NCBI GenBank assembly: GCA_963849305.1
Contig: CAWKGV010000007.1
Span: 124,001-188,000 of the forward strand
DNA: 64,000 nt
Reading direction: 5' to 3'
Source: CAWKGV01 sp963849305
GTDB lineage: Bacteria > Pseudomonadota > Alphaproteobacteria > Acetobacterales > Acetobacteraceae
The notes under the pieces are model-generated. The model made no database searches. It was given only the letters and a program-made list of their open reading frames with translations, and had not been told where the DNA came from. Below, piece by piece: positions 24,737 through 32,997 of this stretch. The position numbers were made by a program, and so were the translations under genes. Position 1 is the first letter of the stretch. Each line of letters opens with the position of its first letter.

Positions 24737-25393
24737 CTAAGGATTGCACGCTTGCGGAGAAGGCGCATCGGGACTGGCGCCGGTCGGGCTGGTGCAGAGC
24801 GGCCCCAGCCCGGTGGTGGCGTCCGGCAAGGAGATCATCGCCAGCGGCCCGGCCATGTGTTCACCGTTGAACGGGGTCGGCTTGGTGACATCGAAGCCGC
24901 ACGGTGCCGCGTCTTGCGGATTGTTGAACCAGAAGCCGACATGGAACGTGTTGGTCGGCGCCAGGACGGTGGTGCCGTCCGGATTTTTGTCACCGTCGAA
25001 ACCGAAGATCTGGTCGAGTAGGATGGTCTTTATAACGACATAGGCGTTGCCGTTGGAGTCGGCGTTCAAGTCTGTCTGGTACCAAGCCAGCCCGAAGCCT
25101 GGAAAATTCGCCACCGGGCTGCCGCTCGCGTCGAGCGAGCTGCGCTGCACGGTGAACAGGTCGAATTGCAGGTTCGGCTTGAGCCCTGAGACGACGACAA
25201 CTCCGGTATCATTAAGCTCACCTCTCCGGACCAGCACGAATGCTCGCGGCTCGGTCGTGCCATCGGCCGCGAGGCAGGCAACAACGGTGGGGTTGGCGGT
25301 CAGGGTGAACTTCGTCTCATTGGGCTTTGATTGAGCGTGCGCCGCCGCTGTCATCAGGCACAGCGCGGTTGTCATCGCGAGCAACGGTTTCAT
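24737..25393 (-). CDS. exported hypothetical protein
   Basis: This 218-residue protein starts MKPLLAMTTALCLMTAAAHAQ, a signal peptide with an AxA cleavage site. A GGGAGAAAG ribosome-binding site precedes the ATG. The mature part is beta-rich with four cysteines (ACLAADG, PCGFD, LCTSP, QACNP) that could form disulfides. A DLNADSNGNA stretch resembles an EF-hand-like or dockerin-like calcium loop. No family is recognised. It sits alone between the CoA-transferase and TPR genes. Confidence 0.72.
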   Translation of the reverse strand: MKPLLAMTTALCLMTAAAHAQSKPNETKFTLTANPTVVACLAADGTTEPRAFVLVRRGELNDTGVVVVSGLKPNLQFDLFTVQRSSLDASGSPVANFPGFGLAWYQTDLNADSNGNAYVVIKTILLDQIFGFDGDKNPDGTTVLAPTNTFHVGFWFNNPQDAAPCGFDVTKPTPFNGEHMAGPLAMISLPDATTGLGPLCTSPTGASPDAPSPQACNP

Positions 25394-25563
25394 TCGCTTT
25401 CTCCCGATTGGTTGTGTCTCTTTAGTACGATAGAGGTAGTTGCCGACTAACTTGAGAATTGGCACAAACGAAACCTACCGGCGCCTGACAGGCCGATGCA
25501 ACGAACTTGCAAGCACAGTTTGGTGAGCGCACCGTTCGCCGGGCGCAGGCCCCGTAACGCTCG

Positions 25564-26115
25564 TTACGCTTCCTCGCCGAACGCCTTGCGGCGCAGCTCC
25601 TTCAGCTGCTGCTCGCCGCCCGGCGTCTTGGGGTCGATCGCCAGCAGCTTTTGACAGGCCGCGTACGCCGCCTTCCAGTCCTGACGCTCCTGCGCGATGC
25701 GCGTTAGCGTGCGGTAGGCGAGGAACTCGCGTGGCTCGCGCTGGACCGCCTCACCCAAATCGACCACCGCCCCCGCCGGGTCGCCGGCGGCATAGCGGGC
25801 CTCGGCGCGGTCGCGCCAGGCTTCGGCCAGATCGGGCTGCAGCGCCACCGCGTCGCCGAAATCCTCGATCGCATCCTGGTTGGCGCCGGCCTTCAACTCG
25901 CGCAGGCCACGGCTCATCAGCAGCGAAACCGCCGGCGTACCGGATGTGGTCCAGAGCTGCTCTAGATGCGCCTCGAGGAGCACCGCCATTTGCTGGTCCG
26001 GCGCCGACTTCAGCGCATCGAGCAAGCGGTCGATGGCGGCGCGCTTGCCGTTTTGGGGGGCCTGCGCGAGCGCGGGCACGCATGAGAGCAGCAAAATCAC
26101 CAAGGCGCGTCGCAT
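25564..26115 (-). CDS. periplasmic tetratricopeptide-repeat protein
   Basis: This is a 183-residue protein with a signal peptide (RALVILLLSCVPALAQAP). It has about three TPR units, visible in ALQPDLAEAWRDRAEARYAA, AVQREPREFLAYRTLTRIA and AAYAACQKLLAIDPKTPGG. TPRs hold protein partners, but none is known here. The frame is open upstream to 26211, yet the signal peptide marks 26115 as the start. It follows the small membrane-protein gene on the same strand with 38 bp between them. Confidence 0.8.
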   Translation of the reverse strand: MRRALVILLLSCVPALAQAPQNGKRAAIDRLLDALKSAPDQQMAVLLEAHLEQLWTTSGTPAVSLLMSRGLRELKAGANQDAIEDFGDAVALQPDLAEAWRDRAEARYAAGDPAGAVVDLGEAVQREPREFLAYRTLTRIAQERQDWKAAYAACQKLLAIDPKTPGGEQQLKELRRKAFGEEA

Positions 26116-26153
26116 GGCACGATGGTTGGCCGACCGACCCTGAATTGCAAGCC

Positions 26154-26429
26154 TCACTGTCCCTGCGGCTGCCTCATGCGGACGAGCAGCAGCACCGACC
26201 CCGCCAACCACGCCAGCGCGGCTAGGAAGAACGCCAAGGAGACAGCTCCGAGCGCCGTGACACTGACCGAGGCGATCAAATAGGCGACGAACATCAGCAC
26301 CGCGCCGGCCATCAGCCCGAAGCGCAGGTTGCGGACGCGATGGATCGGGTTCAGGCGGTAGTACTGGTAGCTGGACAGGATGAACGCGGCCAGCAACGGC
26401 ACGATAATGAGGGCGCGAGGAATGACCAT
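26154..26429 (-). CDS. small integral membrane protein
   Basis: This 91-residue protein has three predicted membrane segments: ALIIVPLLAAFILSS, LMAGAVLMFVAYLIASV and LGAVSLAFFLAALAWLAGSVLLL. A short basic loop lies after the first and a basic C-terminus ends the protein. The function is unknown. The ATG is the first in the frame and no strong ribosome-binding site is seen. It probably shares a transcript with the TPR-protein gene downstream. Confidence 0.7.
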   Translation of the reverse strand: MVIPRALIIVPLLAAFILSSYQYYRLNPIHRVRNLRFGLMAGAVLMFVAYLIASVSVTALGAVSLAFFLAALAWLAGSVLLLVRMRQPQGQ

Positions 26430-26464
26430 GCTTGGAGGCTCAGGGGCCGCTCAAACGATGCAGC

Positions 26465-26590
26465 TTAACCCTGGCGCGCCTTCATCCGCGGGTTCCTTTT
26501 GTTGATCACGTACACCCGCCCACGCCGGCGAACGACGCGACAGTTCTTGTCGCGGGTCTTGGCGGTGCGGAGACTGTTGCGGATGCGCAT
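26465..26590 (-). CDS. rpmJ: 50S ribosomal protein L36
   Basis: This 41-residue basic protein reads MRIRNSLRTAKTRDKNCRVV and then RRRGRVYVINKRNPRMKARQG. This is the L36 form common in alphaproteobacteria, which has lost the zinc-binding cysteine set except one cysteine. The length is exactly as expected. It lies alone between the small membrane-protein gene and a 236-bp gap before rdgB in which I see no gene. Confidence 0.92.
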   Translation of the reverse strand: MRIRNSLRTAKTRDKNCRVVRRRGRVYVINKRNPRMKARQG

Positions 26591-26826
26591 GACGGCGGGC
26601 TCTGGTAGGCGTTCGGGCGCGCTGGATAGGGCGCGGGGTCATGAGTGTCAAGCAACCATCTGCCAGCCGGTCAAATGGGGGCGGCGACGGCGCGGCGGGT
26701 TGAAGCGCCCTCAGTCGCCAGGCGAGCGCCGGGATCGGGCCGCCGGCATGGGAGAACAGCCACTTCGCCTCCCGTAGGCGGGCCAAGGTCCCCGCGCGGT
26801 GATTCCTGGCATCCCCCCTTCATGGT

Positions 26827-27426
26827 CTAGACTAAGCACGCCGCCTGGAGCTGCGCGAATGCTCGCGCGCGGTGGCTGAGGCCGTGCTTCTCCTCGGCGT
26901 CCATCTCGCCGAATGTCCGCGAGCTGCCAGCCGGTTGGAATATCGGGTCATAGCCGAAGCCCTTCTCGCCGCGCGGCGGCCAGACAGCGGTCCCGTCCAC
27001 CCGGCCCACGAACGAGTCGGTATGCCCATCCGGCCAGGCGAGGCACAGGACCGCCACGAACCAGGCGCGGCGGTCGGCCGCATCACCCAGCATCGTGTTG
27101 GCGCGTGCCATGGCCGGTCCGAAGTTTCGGTCCGGCGCGGCCCAACGCGCCGAATGCACCCCGGGCGCCCCGCCCAGGGCGGCCAGGCAGAAGCCGGAAT
27201 CATCAGCCAGCGCCGGCAGCCCGCTGCCCCGCGCCGCCTCCAGCGCCTTGATCCGCGCGTTGCCGACGAAATCCGGCGCATCCTCCATCGGCTCGGACAG
27301 CCCCAAGTCGCCGGCCGCGACCGCTTGCACGCCGAACGGGGCAATCAGTGTGGCAATCTCGGCGAGCTTGCCCGGATTGTGGCTCGCCAACACCAGCCGC
27401 GCGCCGGACGGTAGCCGCCGTGCCAT
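26827..27426 (-). CDS. rdgB: XTP/dITP diphosphatase (RdgB/HAM1)
   Basis: This 199-residue enzyme removes non-canonical purine triphosphates such as dITP and XTP. SHNPGKLAEI near the N-terminus, ADDSGFCLAAL, GEKGFGYDPIF and the C-terminal SHRARA block are the family signatures that bind metal and triphosphate. Its ATG shares one base with the stop codon of the RNase PH gene (TAATG), so the two are translationally coupled. This rph-rdgB order is common in alphaproteobacteria. Confidence 0.95.
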   Translation of the reverse strand: MARRLPSGARLVLASHNPGKLAEIATLIAPFGVQAVAAGDLGLSEPMEDAPDFVGNARIKALEAARGSGLPALADDSGFCLAALGGAPGVHSARWAAPDRNFGPAMARANTMLGDAADRRAWFVAVLCLAWPDGHTDSFVGRVDGTAVWPPRGEKGFGYDPIFQPAGSSRTFGEMDAEEKHGLSHRARAFAQLQAACLV

Positions 27427-28145
27427 TAGCCGGCCGCCAGCGCCTCGCGCTGCGCGGCGAACAGCGCCACCGTGCCCCGGCGTGCCAGCGCCAGCAGTTC
27501 GCCAAGCTGCACCTCGGAGAACGGCGCCCGCTCGGCCGTCGCCTGAACCTCGACGATATCGCCGGCGTCGGTTAGCACGAAATTGACGTCGGCCTCGGCC
27601 GCCGAGTCCTCCTCGTAGTCGAGGTCCACTAACGCCTTCCCACCAACAATGCCGCAGGAGACCGCAGCGACCTGCCCGCTCAACGGCTCGCGCGCCAGCA
27701 CGTTCATGGTCCGCAAATGCCGGAACGCCTGCGCGAGCGCCACCCAGGCGCCGGTGATCGCCGCGCAGCGCGTGCCGCCATCGGCGTTGAGCACGTCGCA
27801 ATCGAGCGTGACGGTCAGCTCCCCCATCTGCGCGCGGTCCACCACGGCGCGCAAGGATCGCCCGACAAGACGCTGGATTTCCTGGGTTCTCCCAGACTGA
27901 CGGCCCCGCGCCGCCTCGCGTTCGCTACGGGTGTGAGTGGCGCGCGGCAACATGCCGTACTCGGACGTCACCCAGCCCTGGCCGGAGCCGCGCAGGAACG
28001 AGGGCACCCGCCCCTCCACGCTCGCCGCGCACAGAACCTCGGTCTTGCCCATCCGGATCAGGCACGAGCCCTCGGCGTGGCGGGAAAAGCCCGTGATCAG
28101 CGAGACGGGGCGCAGCGCGTCGGGGGCACGACCGGATGGACGCAT
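27426..28145 (-). CDS. rph: ribonuclease PH
   Basis: This 239-residue phosphorolytic exoribonuclease trims the 3' ends of tRNA precursors. Family signatures seen are MRPSGRAPDALRPVS at the start, WVTSEYGMLPRATHTR, the QEIQRLVGRSLRA motif, LDCDVLNADGGTR and LDYEEDSAAEADVN with the metal-binding acidic residues. It heads the rph-rdgB pair. The nearest gene upstream, on the same strand, is a DUF2795 protein 74 bp away. Confidence 0.95.
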   Translation of the reverse strand: MRPSGRAPDALRPVSLITGFSRHAEGSCLIRMGKTEVLCAASVEGRVPSFLRGSGQGWVTSEYGMLPRATHTRSEREAARGRQSGRTQEIQRLVGRSLRAVVDRAQMGELTVTLDCDVLNADGGTRCAAITGAWVALAQAFRHLRTMNVLAREPLSGQVAAVSCGIVGGKALVDLDYEEDSAAEADVNFVLTDAGDIVEVQATAERAPFSEVQLGELLALARRGTVALFAAQREALAAG

Positions 28146-28219
28146 CGCGTGACCTGCTGAAACCGGGGCGGCAGGATCATAGGGCTCTTGCCTAGCCCCG
28201 CCAACCGCGGAGCGCTCCC

Positions 28220-28426
28220 CTAATGTTCCTGCCCGTATCCCTTCATGACATCGGCCATGTTTTTATATTCCTGATCCGGCATGGCCCTGATCAACTCGAG
28301 GACATCATCGCCGGCGCCGTTCTTCTTGGCGTGGCGTTCGAGATCCTGCCGACGCGCGGGGAAGTCTATGCCTTTTAGATGATGGGTGATGTTGGCCGGT
28401 GAGTGTCCGCCTACGCCTCGAGCCAT
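28220..28426 (-). CDS. DUF2795 protein
   Basis: This 68-residue protein reads LKGIDFPARRQDLERHAKKN, then VLELIRAMPDQEYKNMADVM. This is the DUF2795 pattern, a small helical domain of unknown function. A GGAGG ribosome-binding site lies upstream of the ATG at 28426. The open frame continues to 28564, but the domain begins here. It is divergent from hrcA, with 173 bp between starts. Confidence 0.8.
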   Translation of the reverse strand: MARGVGGHSPANITHHLKGIDFPARRQDLERHAKKNGAGDDVLELIRAMPDQEYKNMADVMKGYGQEH

Positions 28427-28599
28427 GCCGAGCCTCCATCGCTGCTGTCCACCATGCCGAAGGCGAACACGATCCCCGCGTTGCGGGCGTCGCGGACAGT
28501 TGTGCAGCAGATCGCCCGACGCCGTCCGCCACTGGTCCGCCCGAAAGCGAATTTGCACCCGCATCTCCCCCTCCCCATTTACCCCATGGAGTGCCGCGC

Positions 28600-29730
28600 A
28601 TGGACAAGCCTTTCAACCCGGCCAGCAATCCGGCTCGCGGCACTGGGCGTCCCACCCAGGCGACGGCCGGCATTGGGCGGCCCGGGGGTGCGACGCCGCC
28701 AATTCTCGATGCCCGGTCGGCGGCGGTGCTGCGCGAGATCGTCGAGCAGTATGTCGAGACCGGCGAGCCGGTCGGCAGCCGCACCCTGTCGCGGCGGCTG
28801 CCGCTTAATCTCTCGCCCGCGACCATCCGCAATGTCATGGCCGACCTGACGGATGCCGGCCTGTTGTTCGCCCCGCACACCTCGGCCGGACGGTTGCCGA
28901 CCGACCGCGGGTTGCGGCTGTTCGTGGACGGCCTGCTGCATTTCGGCGAACTGGCTGAAGACGAGCGGGATACGATCGGCGCCGCCCTGGCCGCCTCGGG
29001 CCGCAGCCTTGAGGATACGCTGGCGGACGCAAGCTCGCTGCTCTCGGGCTTGTCGTCGGCGGCGGGGCTGGTGCTCGCCCCGAAAAGCGAGGGGCCGCTC
29101 AAGCATATCGAGTTCGTCCCGCTCGGCTCCGGCCGGGCGCTGGTGGTGCTGGTCGCGGCCGATGGACATGTCGAAAACCGGGTGATCGATACCCCGCCCG
29201 GCCTGCCGCCCTCGGCCTTGCAGCAGGCCGGAAACTACCTGAACGCGCGCATCGCCGGCCGGCCGCTGCCCGAGCTGCGCCGTATCGTGGCCGAGGAGAT
29301 CGCCGCCGATCGCACCCAGCTCGACGGGCTTGCCGCGGGGATCGTGGAATCGGGGCTGGCTACCTGGACCTCCGAAGGGCGCGGCGGCAGCCTGATCGTG
29401 CGCGGCCAGGCGCGGCTCCTCTCGGACGTGACTCAGCTTGAACGGCTCGCCGCCATCCAGGGCCTGTTCGAGCGGCTGGAGGCGCAGGAGACCATGCTGC
29501 GGCTCCTGGAGCTGGCTGAGCAATCCGAGGGAGTGCGTATCTTCATCGGTGCCGAGAGCGGCCTGTTCACCACCTCCGGCATCTCAATGGTGGTGGCGCC
29601 GGCCCGGAGTGAGGACGATGGGCGGATCGTGGGTGCCATCGGCGTGATCGGCCCGGCGCGGATCAATTACGGGCGAATTATTCCCGTGGTGGACTACACG
29701 GCGCGCGTGATCGGGCGGTTGCTGGGCTGA
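28600..29730 (+). CDS. hrcA: heat-inducible transcription repressor HrcA
   Basis: This 376-residue protein has an N-terminal winged helix (ILREIVEQYVETGEPVGSRTL region, RLPLNLSPATIRNVMADL recognition part). The HrcA core follows (GLLFAPHTSAGRLPTDRGLRLFVDGLL is at residues 83-109). The C-terminal GAF-like part includes IGVIGPARINYGRIIPVVDY. HrcA binds CIRCE operators, typically upstream of groESL in alphaproteobacteria. No CIRCE element was found in this window. The ATG at 28600 is chosen from the ribosome-binding GGAG and length; a longer frame is open upstream. It precedes grpE and dnaK. Confidence 0.94.
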   Translation: MDKPFNPASNPARGTGRPTQATAGIGRPGGATPPILDARSAAVLREIVEQYVETGEPVGSRTLSRRLPLNLSPATIRNVMADLTDAGLLFAPHTSAGRLPTDRGLRLFVDGLLHFGELAEDERDTIGAALAASGRSLEDTLADASSLLSGLSSAAGLVLAPKSEGPLKHIEFVPLGSGRALVVLVAADGHVENRVIDTPPGLPPSALQQAGNYLNARIAGRPLPELRRIVAEEIAADRTQLDGLAAGIVESGLATWTSEGRGGSLIVRGQARLLSDVTQLERLAAIQGLFERLEAQETMLRLLELAEQSEGVRIFIGAESGLFTTSGISMVVAPARSEDDGRIVGAIGVIGPARINYGRIIPVVDYTARVIGRLLG

Positions 29731-29781
29731 GTATTCTCGCTTTTACTCGGGCCGACGCCTGCCCCCGCAAGGGGAGGGAGC

Positions 29782-29955
29782 TCATAGCCGGTGTCTCACG
29801 CGCTCCCAGCCCCAGACCAGCGCGAGCATGGCGAGTAGGCCCACGAAGAAACCGGCGATCGCGCCGACCACACCGTTGCCGGGACTGACCGCGGCGCCGG
29901 CAACCCCGCCGACAATTCCAAGGATGATGGGAATGAGACAGCCGACCGCCAGCAT
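29782..29955 (-). CDS. 57-residue membrane protein between hrcA and grpE
   Basis: This small protein has two membrane segments: LAVGCLIPIILGIVGGVAG and GAIAGFFVGLLAMLALVWGW. A WERVRHRL basic tail follows. The glycine-zipper-like GIVGGVAGAAV pattern is typical of small multimeric membrane proteins. It lies antisense within the hrcA-grpE gap and was found by reading the frames directly. The ribosome-binding site is weak. No function is known. Confidence 0.6.
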   Translation of the reverse strand: MLAVGCLIPIILGIVGGVAGAAVSPGNGVVGAIAGFFVGLLAMLALVWGWERVRHRL

Positions 29956-30051
29956 TGGGCAACCATCGGAGACGCCAGCCGCGCCGTCATCTCACAGCCG
30001 CTTGTTCATGGCGCTTGTCCGCGTTGCCCACCCGCCCTAACTGTTCGGGCC

Positions 30052-30738
30052 ATGAAGAGCGATACCAACCGAACCCGCCGGGAGCCATATCTGGGCGAGG
30101 TCCCGCCCCGGCCAGACCCAACGGACGACTTCCAGGATGTACCCTCCGGCGCTGTCGATACCAGCCAGCCCGAAGCCGAGGCCGCGGAACCGCGTACGCG
30201 CGACGAGCTGATGCAGGCCGCCAGCGCCCGCATCGCGGAGCTGGAATCGGAACTGGCGGAGATGAAAGACCGTTGGATGCGGGCCGAAGCCGAAACGGCC
30301 AATGTGCGCGCCAGATCTCGCCGCGAAGTGGACGAGACGCGGCAATACGCGGCGCAGAAGTTCGCCGCCGAGGTGGTGGAGGCGGCGGAGAACCTGCGCC
30401 GCGGGCTCGACAGCCTGCCCGCGCCAGAGCCCGGCGAGCCGGAAATCGTCGCCCGGCTGCGCGAGGGCATCGCGGGGGTGGAGCGGAGCTTCCTCGCGGT
30501 GCTGGAACGCAATGGCGTCAAGCGGGAGGATCCGACCGGCGCCTCGTTCGACCCCAACTTGCACCAGGCGATGGCCGAGCAGGAAAGTGCTGCGCATCCG
30601 CCAGGCACGGTGATCCAGGCCTGGACGCCGGCCTGGACGCTGCATGGACGCCTGCTCCGCCCGGCCATGGTGGTGGTGGCGAAGGCGCGGCCAGCCGAGC
30701 TACCTGGAGGCGAAAAGAAGCTCGACACCACGGCCTGA
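30052..30738 (+). CDS. grpE: nucleotide exchange factor GrpE
   Basis: This 228-residue cochaperone releases ADP from DnaK. An acidic/proline-rich N-terminus is followed by the long coiled coil (about residues 55-115). The C-terminal beta-domain has FDPNLHQAMAEQE and GTVIQAWTPAWTLHGRLLRPAMVVVAK, the family signature, at residues about 165-210. The start ATG follows the end of the intergenic stretch. Its stop codon TGA is the edge of a 16-bp palindrome that lies upstream of dnaK. Confidence 0.93.
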   Translation: MKSDTNRTRREPYLGEVPPRPDPTDDFQDVPSGAVDTSQPEAEAAEPRTRDELMQAASARIAELESELAEMKDRWMRAEAETANVRARSRREVDETRQYAAQKFAAEVVEAAENLRRGLDSLPAPEPGEPEIVARLREGIAGVERSFLAVLERNGVKREDPTGASFDPNLHQAMAEQESAAHPPGTVIQAWTPAWTLHGRLLRPAMVVVAKARPAELPGGEKKLDTTA

Positions 30739-30752
30739 ATGTTGCAACATTC
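30737..30752. promoter_or_regulatory. 16-bp perfect palindrome at the grpE end, upstream of dnaK
   Basis: GAATGTTG is followed directly by its reverse complement CAACATTC, with no spacer. It starts on the last two bases of the grpE stop codon and lies 182 bp before the dnaK ATG. It is unlike the CIRCE operator. The site could bind a dimeric regulator. A tentative RpoH-like element CCTTG-17-CAATACAT lies closer to dnaK at about 30832-30862. Confidence 0.4.
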
Positions 30753-30933
30753 GTACACTCTCGGATCCGCTACAAACCGTTGCACAGCCCGCCAAGGTCG
30801 CTGTATGTCGCGGAAATTCGCCCGCCGGCCCTTGCCGCACCGAACCCGGGTCAATACATCGAGCCCACCAAATTGCATGGTAGGGGTGCAGGCGGTGCTT
30901 CGGGCCGCACGCACCCGCTGAAAGGAGAGGTTC

Positions 30934-32874
30934 ATGAGCAAGGTAATTGGCATTGACCTCGGCACGACGAACTCCTGCGTCGCCATCATGGAAGGCAAGG
31001 ACGTTCGGGTGATCGAGAACAGCGAGGGCGCGCGCACCACGCCGAGCATGGTCGCGTTCACCGATAGCGGTGAACGGCTAGTCGGCCAGTCGGCCAAGCG
31101 TCAGGCGGTCACCAACCCGTCCAACACGCTTTATGCGATCAAGCGCCTGATCGGGCGACGTTACGACGACCCGATGGTGGAAAAGGACAAGGGCCTCGTG
31201 CCCTATCACATCGTCCGCGGCGACAACGGCGACGCCTGGGTCGAGGTCAAGGGCCAGAAATACTCGCCTAGCCAGATCAGCGCGTTCATTCTCGGCAAGA
31301 TGAAGGAAACCGCCGAGGCTTATCTCGGCGAGCCGGTGGCGCAGGCGGTGATCACCGTTCCGGCCTACTTCAACGACAGCCAGCGCCAAGCCACCAAGGA
31401 CGCGGGCCGGATCGCCGGCCTTGATGTGCTGCGGATCATCAACGAACCGACCGCGGCCGCCCTCGCCTACGGCATGGACAAGAAGGGCACCGGCACCATC
31501 GCCGTGTACGACCTCGGCGGCGGCACGTTCGACATCTCGGTGCTGGAGATCGGCGACGGCGTGTTCGAGGTGAAGAGCACGAACGGCGACACGTTCCTGG
31601 GCGGCGAGGATTTCGACGCGCGCATCATCGACTACTTCGCCGAGGAGTTCCGCAAGGACCAGGGCATCGACCTGCGCCGCGACCGGCTCGCCTTGCAGCG
31701 GCTCAAGGAAGCGGCGGAGAAGGCGAAGATCGAGTTGTCGTCTTCTAAGGAGACCGAGATCAACCTGCCGTTCATCACCGCCGACGCCTCGGGGCCAAAG
31801 CACTTGGTGATGAAGCTCACCCGCGCCAAGCTCGAATCTCTGGTCGATGAGTTGATCCAGAAGACACTAGAGCCGTGCCGTGCCGCGCTCAAGGACGCCG
31901 GGGTGACGGCGGGTGAGATCAACGAGGTGATCCTTGTCGGCGGCATGACCCGGATGCCCAAGGTCATCGACACGGTGAAGCAGTTCTTCGGCAAGGAGCC
32001 GGCACGCAACGTCAACCCCGACGAGGTGGTGGCGATCGGCGCGGCGGTGCAGGGTGCGGTGCTGAAGGGCGACGTCAAGGACGTGCTGCTGCTGGACGTG
32101 ACCCCGCTGTCGCTCGGGATCGAGACCCTGGGCGGGGTGTTCACGCGGCTGATCGAGCGCAACACCACCATCCCGACCAAGAAGAGCCAGGTCTTCTCGA
32201 CCGCCGACGACAACCAGACCGCGGTCACCATCAAGGTCTATCAGGGCGAGCGCGAGATGGCGTCCGACAACAAGCTGCTCGGCCAGTTCGACCTGGTCGG
32301 CATCCCGCCCGCCCCGCGCGGCGTGCCCCAGGTGGAGGTGACGTTCGACATCGACGCCAATGGCATCGTCTCGGTTTCGGCCAGGGACAAGGCCACTAAC
32401 AAGGAGCAGCAGATCCGCATCCAAGCCTCCGGCGGCCTGTCCGAAACCGACATCCAGCGCATGGTGAAGGAGGCGGAGGCGAACGCGGATGCCGACAAGA
32501 AGCGGCGCGAGTTCGTGGAGACCAAGAATCAGGCTGAGGCCCTGGTCCATCAGGTCGAGCGCAACCTGAAGGAGCACGGCGATAAGATCGGCGCGCAGGA
32601 AAAGGGCGAGGCCGAATCTGCGATCTCGGCAGCCCGCTCGGCGCTGGAGGGCAATGACCACGACCGGTTGAAGCAGGCCACCGAGCGTCTGAGCCAGGCG
32701 GCGATGAAGATCGGGGAGGCGATGTACAAGGCGCAGGGCACTCCCGCTGGCGGTGCCCAGCCGGATATGGGGGCGGGCGCCTCCGGCGCTTCGGCTGGCG
32801 GCGCCCAGCCGGACGAGAAGGTGGTCGATGCCGAATTCGAAGAAGTGGACGAGAAAAAGAAGAAGTCCGCATAA
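30934..32874 (+). CDS. dnaK: chaperone DnaK (Hsp70)
   Basis: This 646-residue protein has the Hsp70 signatures: IGIDLGTTNSCVA at the ATP-binding N-terminus, YDLGGGTFDISVLEI, VGGMTRMPKV, a substrate-binding domain starting LLLDVTPLSLGIETLGG, and a Gly/Ala-rich tail ending EFEEVDEKKK. It refolds proteins with GrpE and DnaJ. An AAGGAGAGG ribosome-binding site precedes the ATG. A strong hairpin terminator follows, so dnaJ may have some independent transcription. Confidence 0.98.
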   Translation: MSKVIGIDLGTTNSCVAIMEGKDVRVIENSEGARTTPSMVAFTDSGERLVGQSAKRQAVTNPSNTLYAIKRLIGRRYDDPMVEKDKGLVPYHIVRGDNGDAWVEVKGQKYSPSQISAFILGKMKETAEAYLGEPVAQAVITVPAYFNDSQRQATKDAGRIAGLDVLRIINEPTAAALAYGMDKKGTGTIAVYDLGGGTFDISVLEIGDGVFEVKSTNGDTFLGGEDFDARIIDYFAEEFRKDQGIDLRRDRLALQRLKEAAEKAKIELSSSKETEINLPFITADASGPKHLVMKLTRAKLESLVDELIQKTLEPCRAALKDAGVTAGEINEVILVGGMTRMPKVIDTVKQFFGKEPARNVNPDEVVAIGAAVQGAVLKGDVKDVLLLDVTPLSLGIETLGGVFTRLIERNTTIPTKKSQVFSTADDNQTAVTIKVYQGEREMASDNKLLGQFDLVGIPPAPRGVPQVEVTFDIDANGIVSVSARDKATNKEQQIRIQASGGLSETDIQRMVKEAEANADADKKRREFVETKNQAEALVHQVERNLKEHGDKIGAQEKGEAESAISAARSALEGNDHDRLKQATERLSQAAMKIGEAMYKAQGTPAGGAQPDMGAGASGASAGGAQPDEKVVDAEFEEVDEKKKKSA

Positions 32875-32913
32875 AGCCTGGGCCTGCGAATGACAGGCCG
32901 ACTGGCATGAGGG

Positions 32914-32947
32914 ATCGCGCCCGCGGCGGGTTGCACGCGGGCGCGAT
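32914..32947 (+). terminator. strong hairpin between dnaK and dnaJ
   Basis: ATCGCGCCCGCG and CGCGGGCGCGAT form a perfect 12-bp stem with a 10-base loop, followed by TGCTTTGTG. It probably stops or reduces read-through from dnaK into dnaJ, which would help set a higher DnaK to DnaJ ratio. Confidence 0.75.
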
Positions 32948-32997
32948 TGCTTTGTGTATGATCTCGGCGCGGCCTCGCGCCATGTTAAAGGTCTGAA

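Noticed and set aside
26591..26826. Possible gene between rpmJ and rdgB
   Set aside because: Nothing coding, structured RNA or repeated could be supported in these 236 bp.
28146..28599. CIRCE operator upstream of hrcA
   Set aside because: No match was seen on either strand.
29828..30040. Plus-strand 70-codon frame between hrcA and grpE
   Set aside because: Its Pro/Thr-rich text is the antisense of a convincing two-segment membrane protein on the minus strand.
30739..30933. CIRCE operator (HrcA site) before dnaK
   Set aside because: No TTAGCACTC-N9-GAGTGCTAA-like sequence is present; the palindrome here is different.
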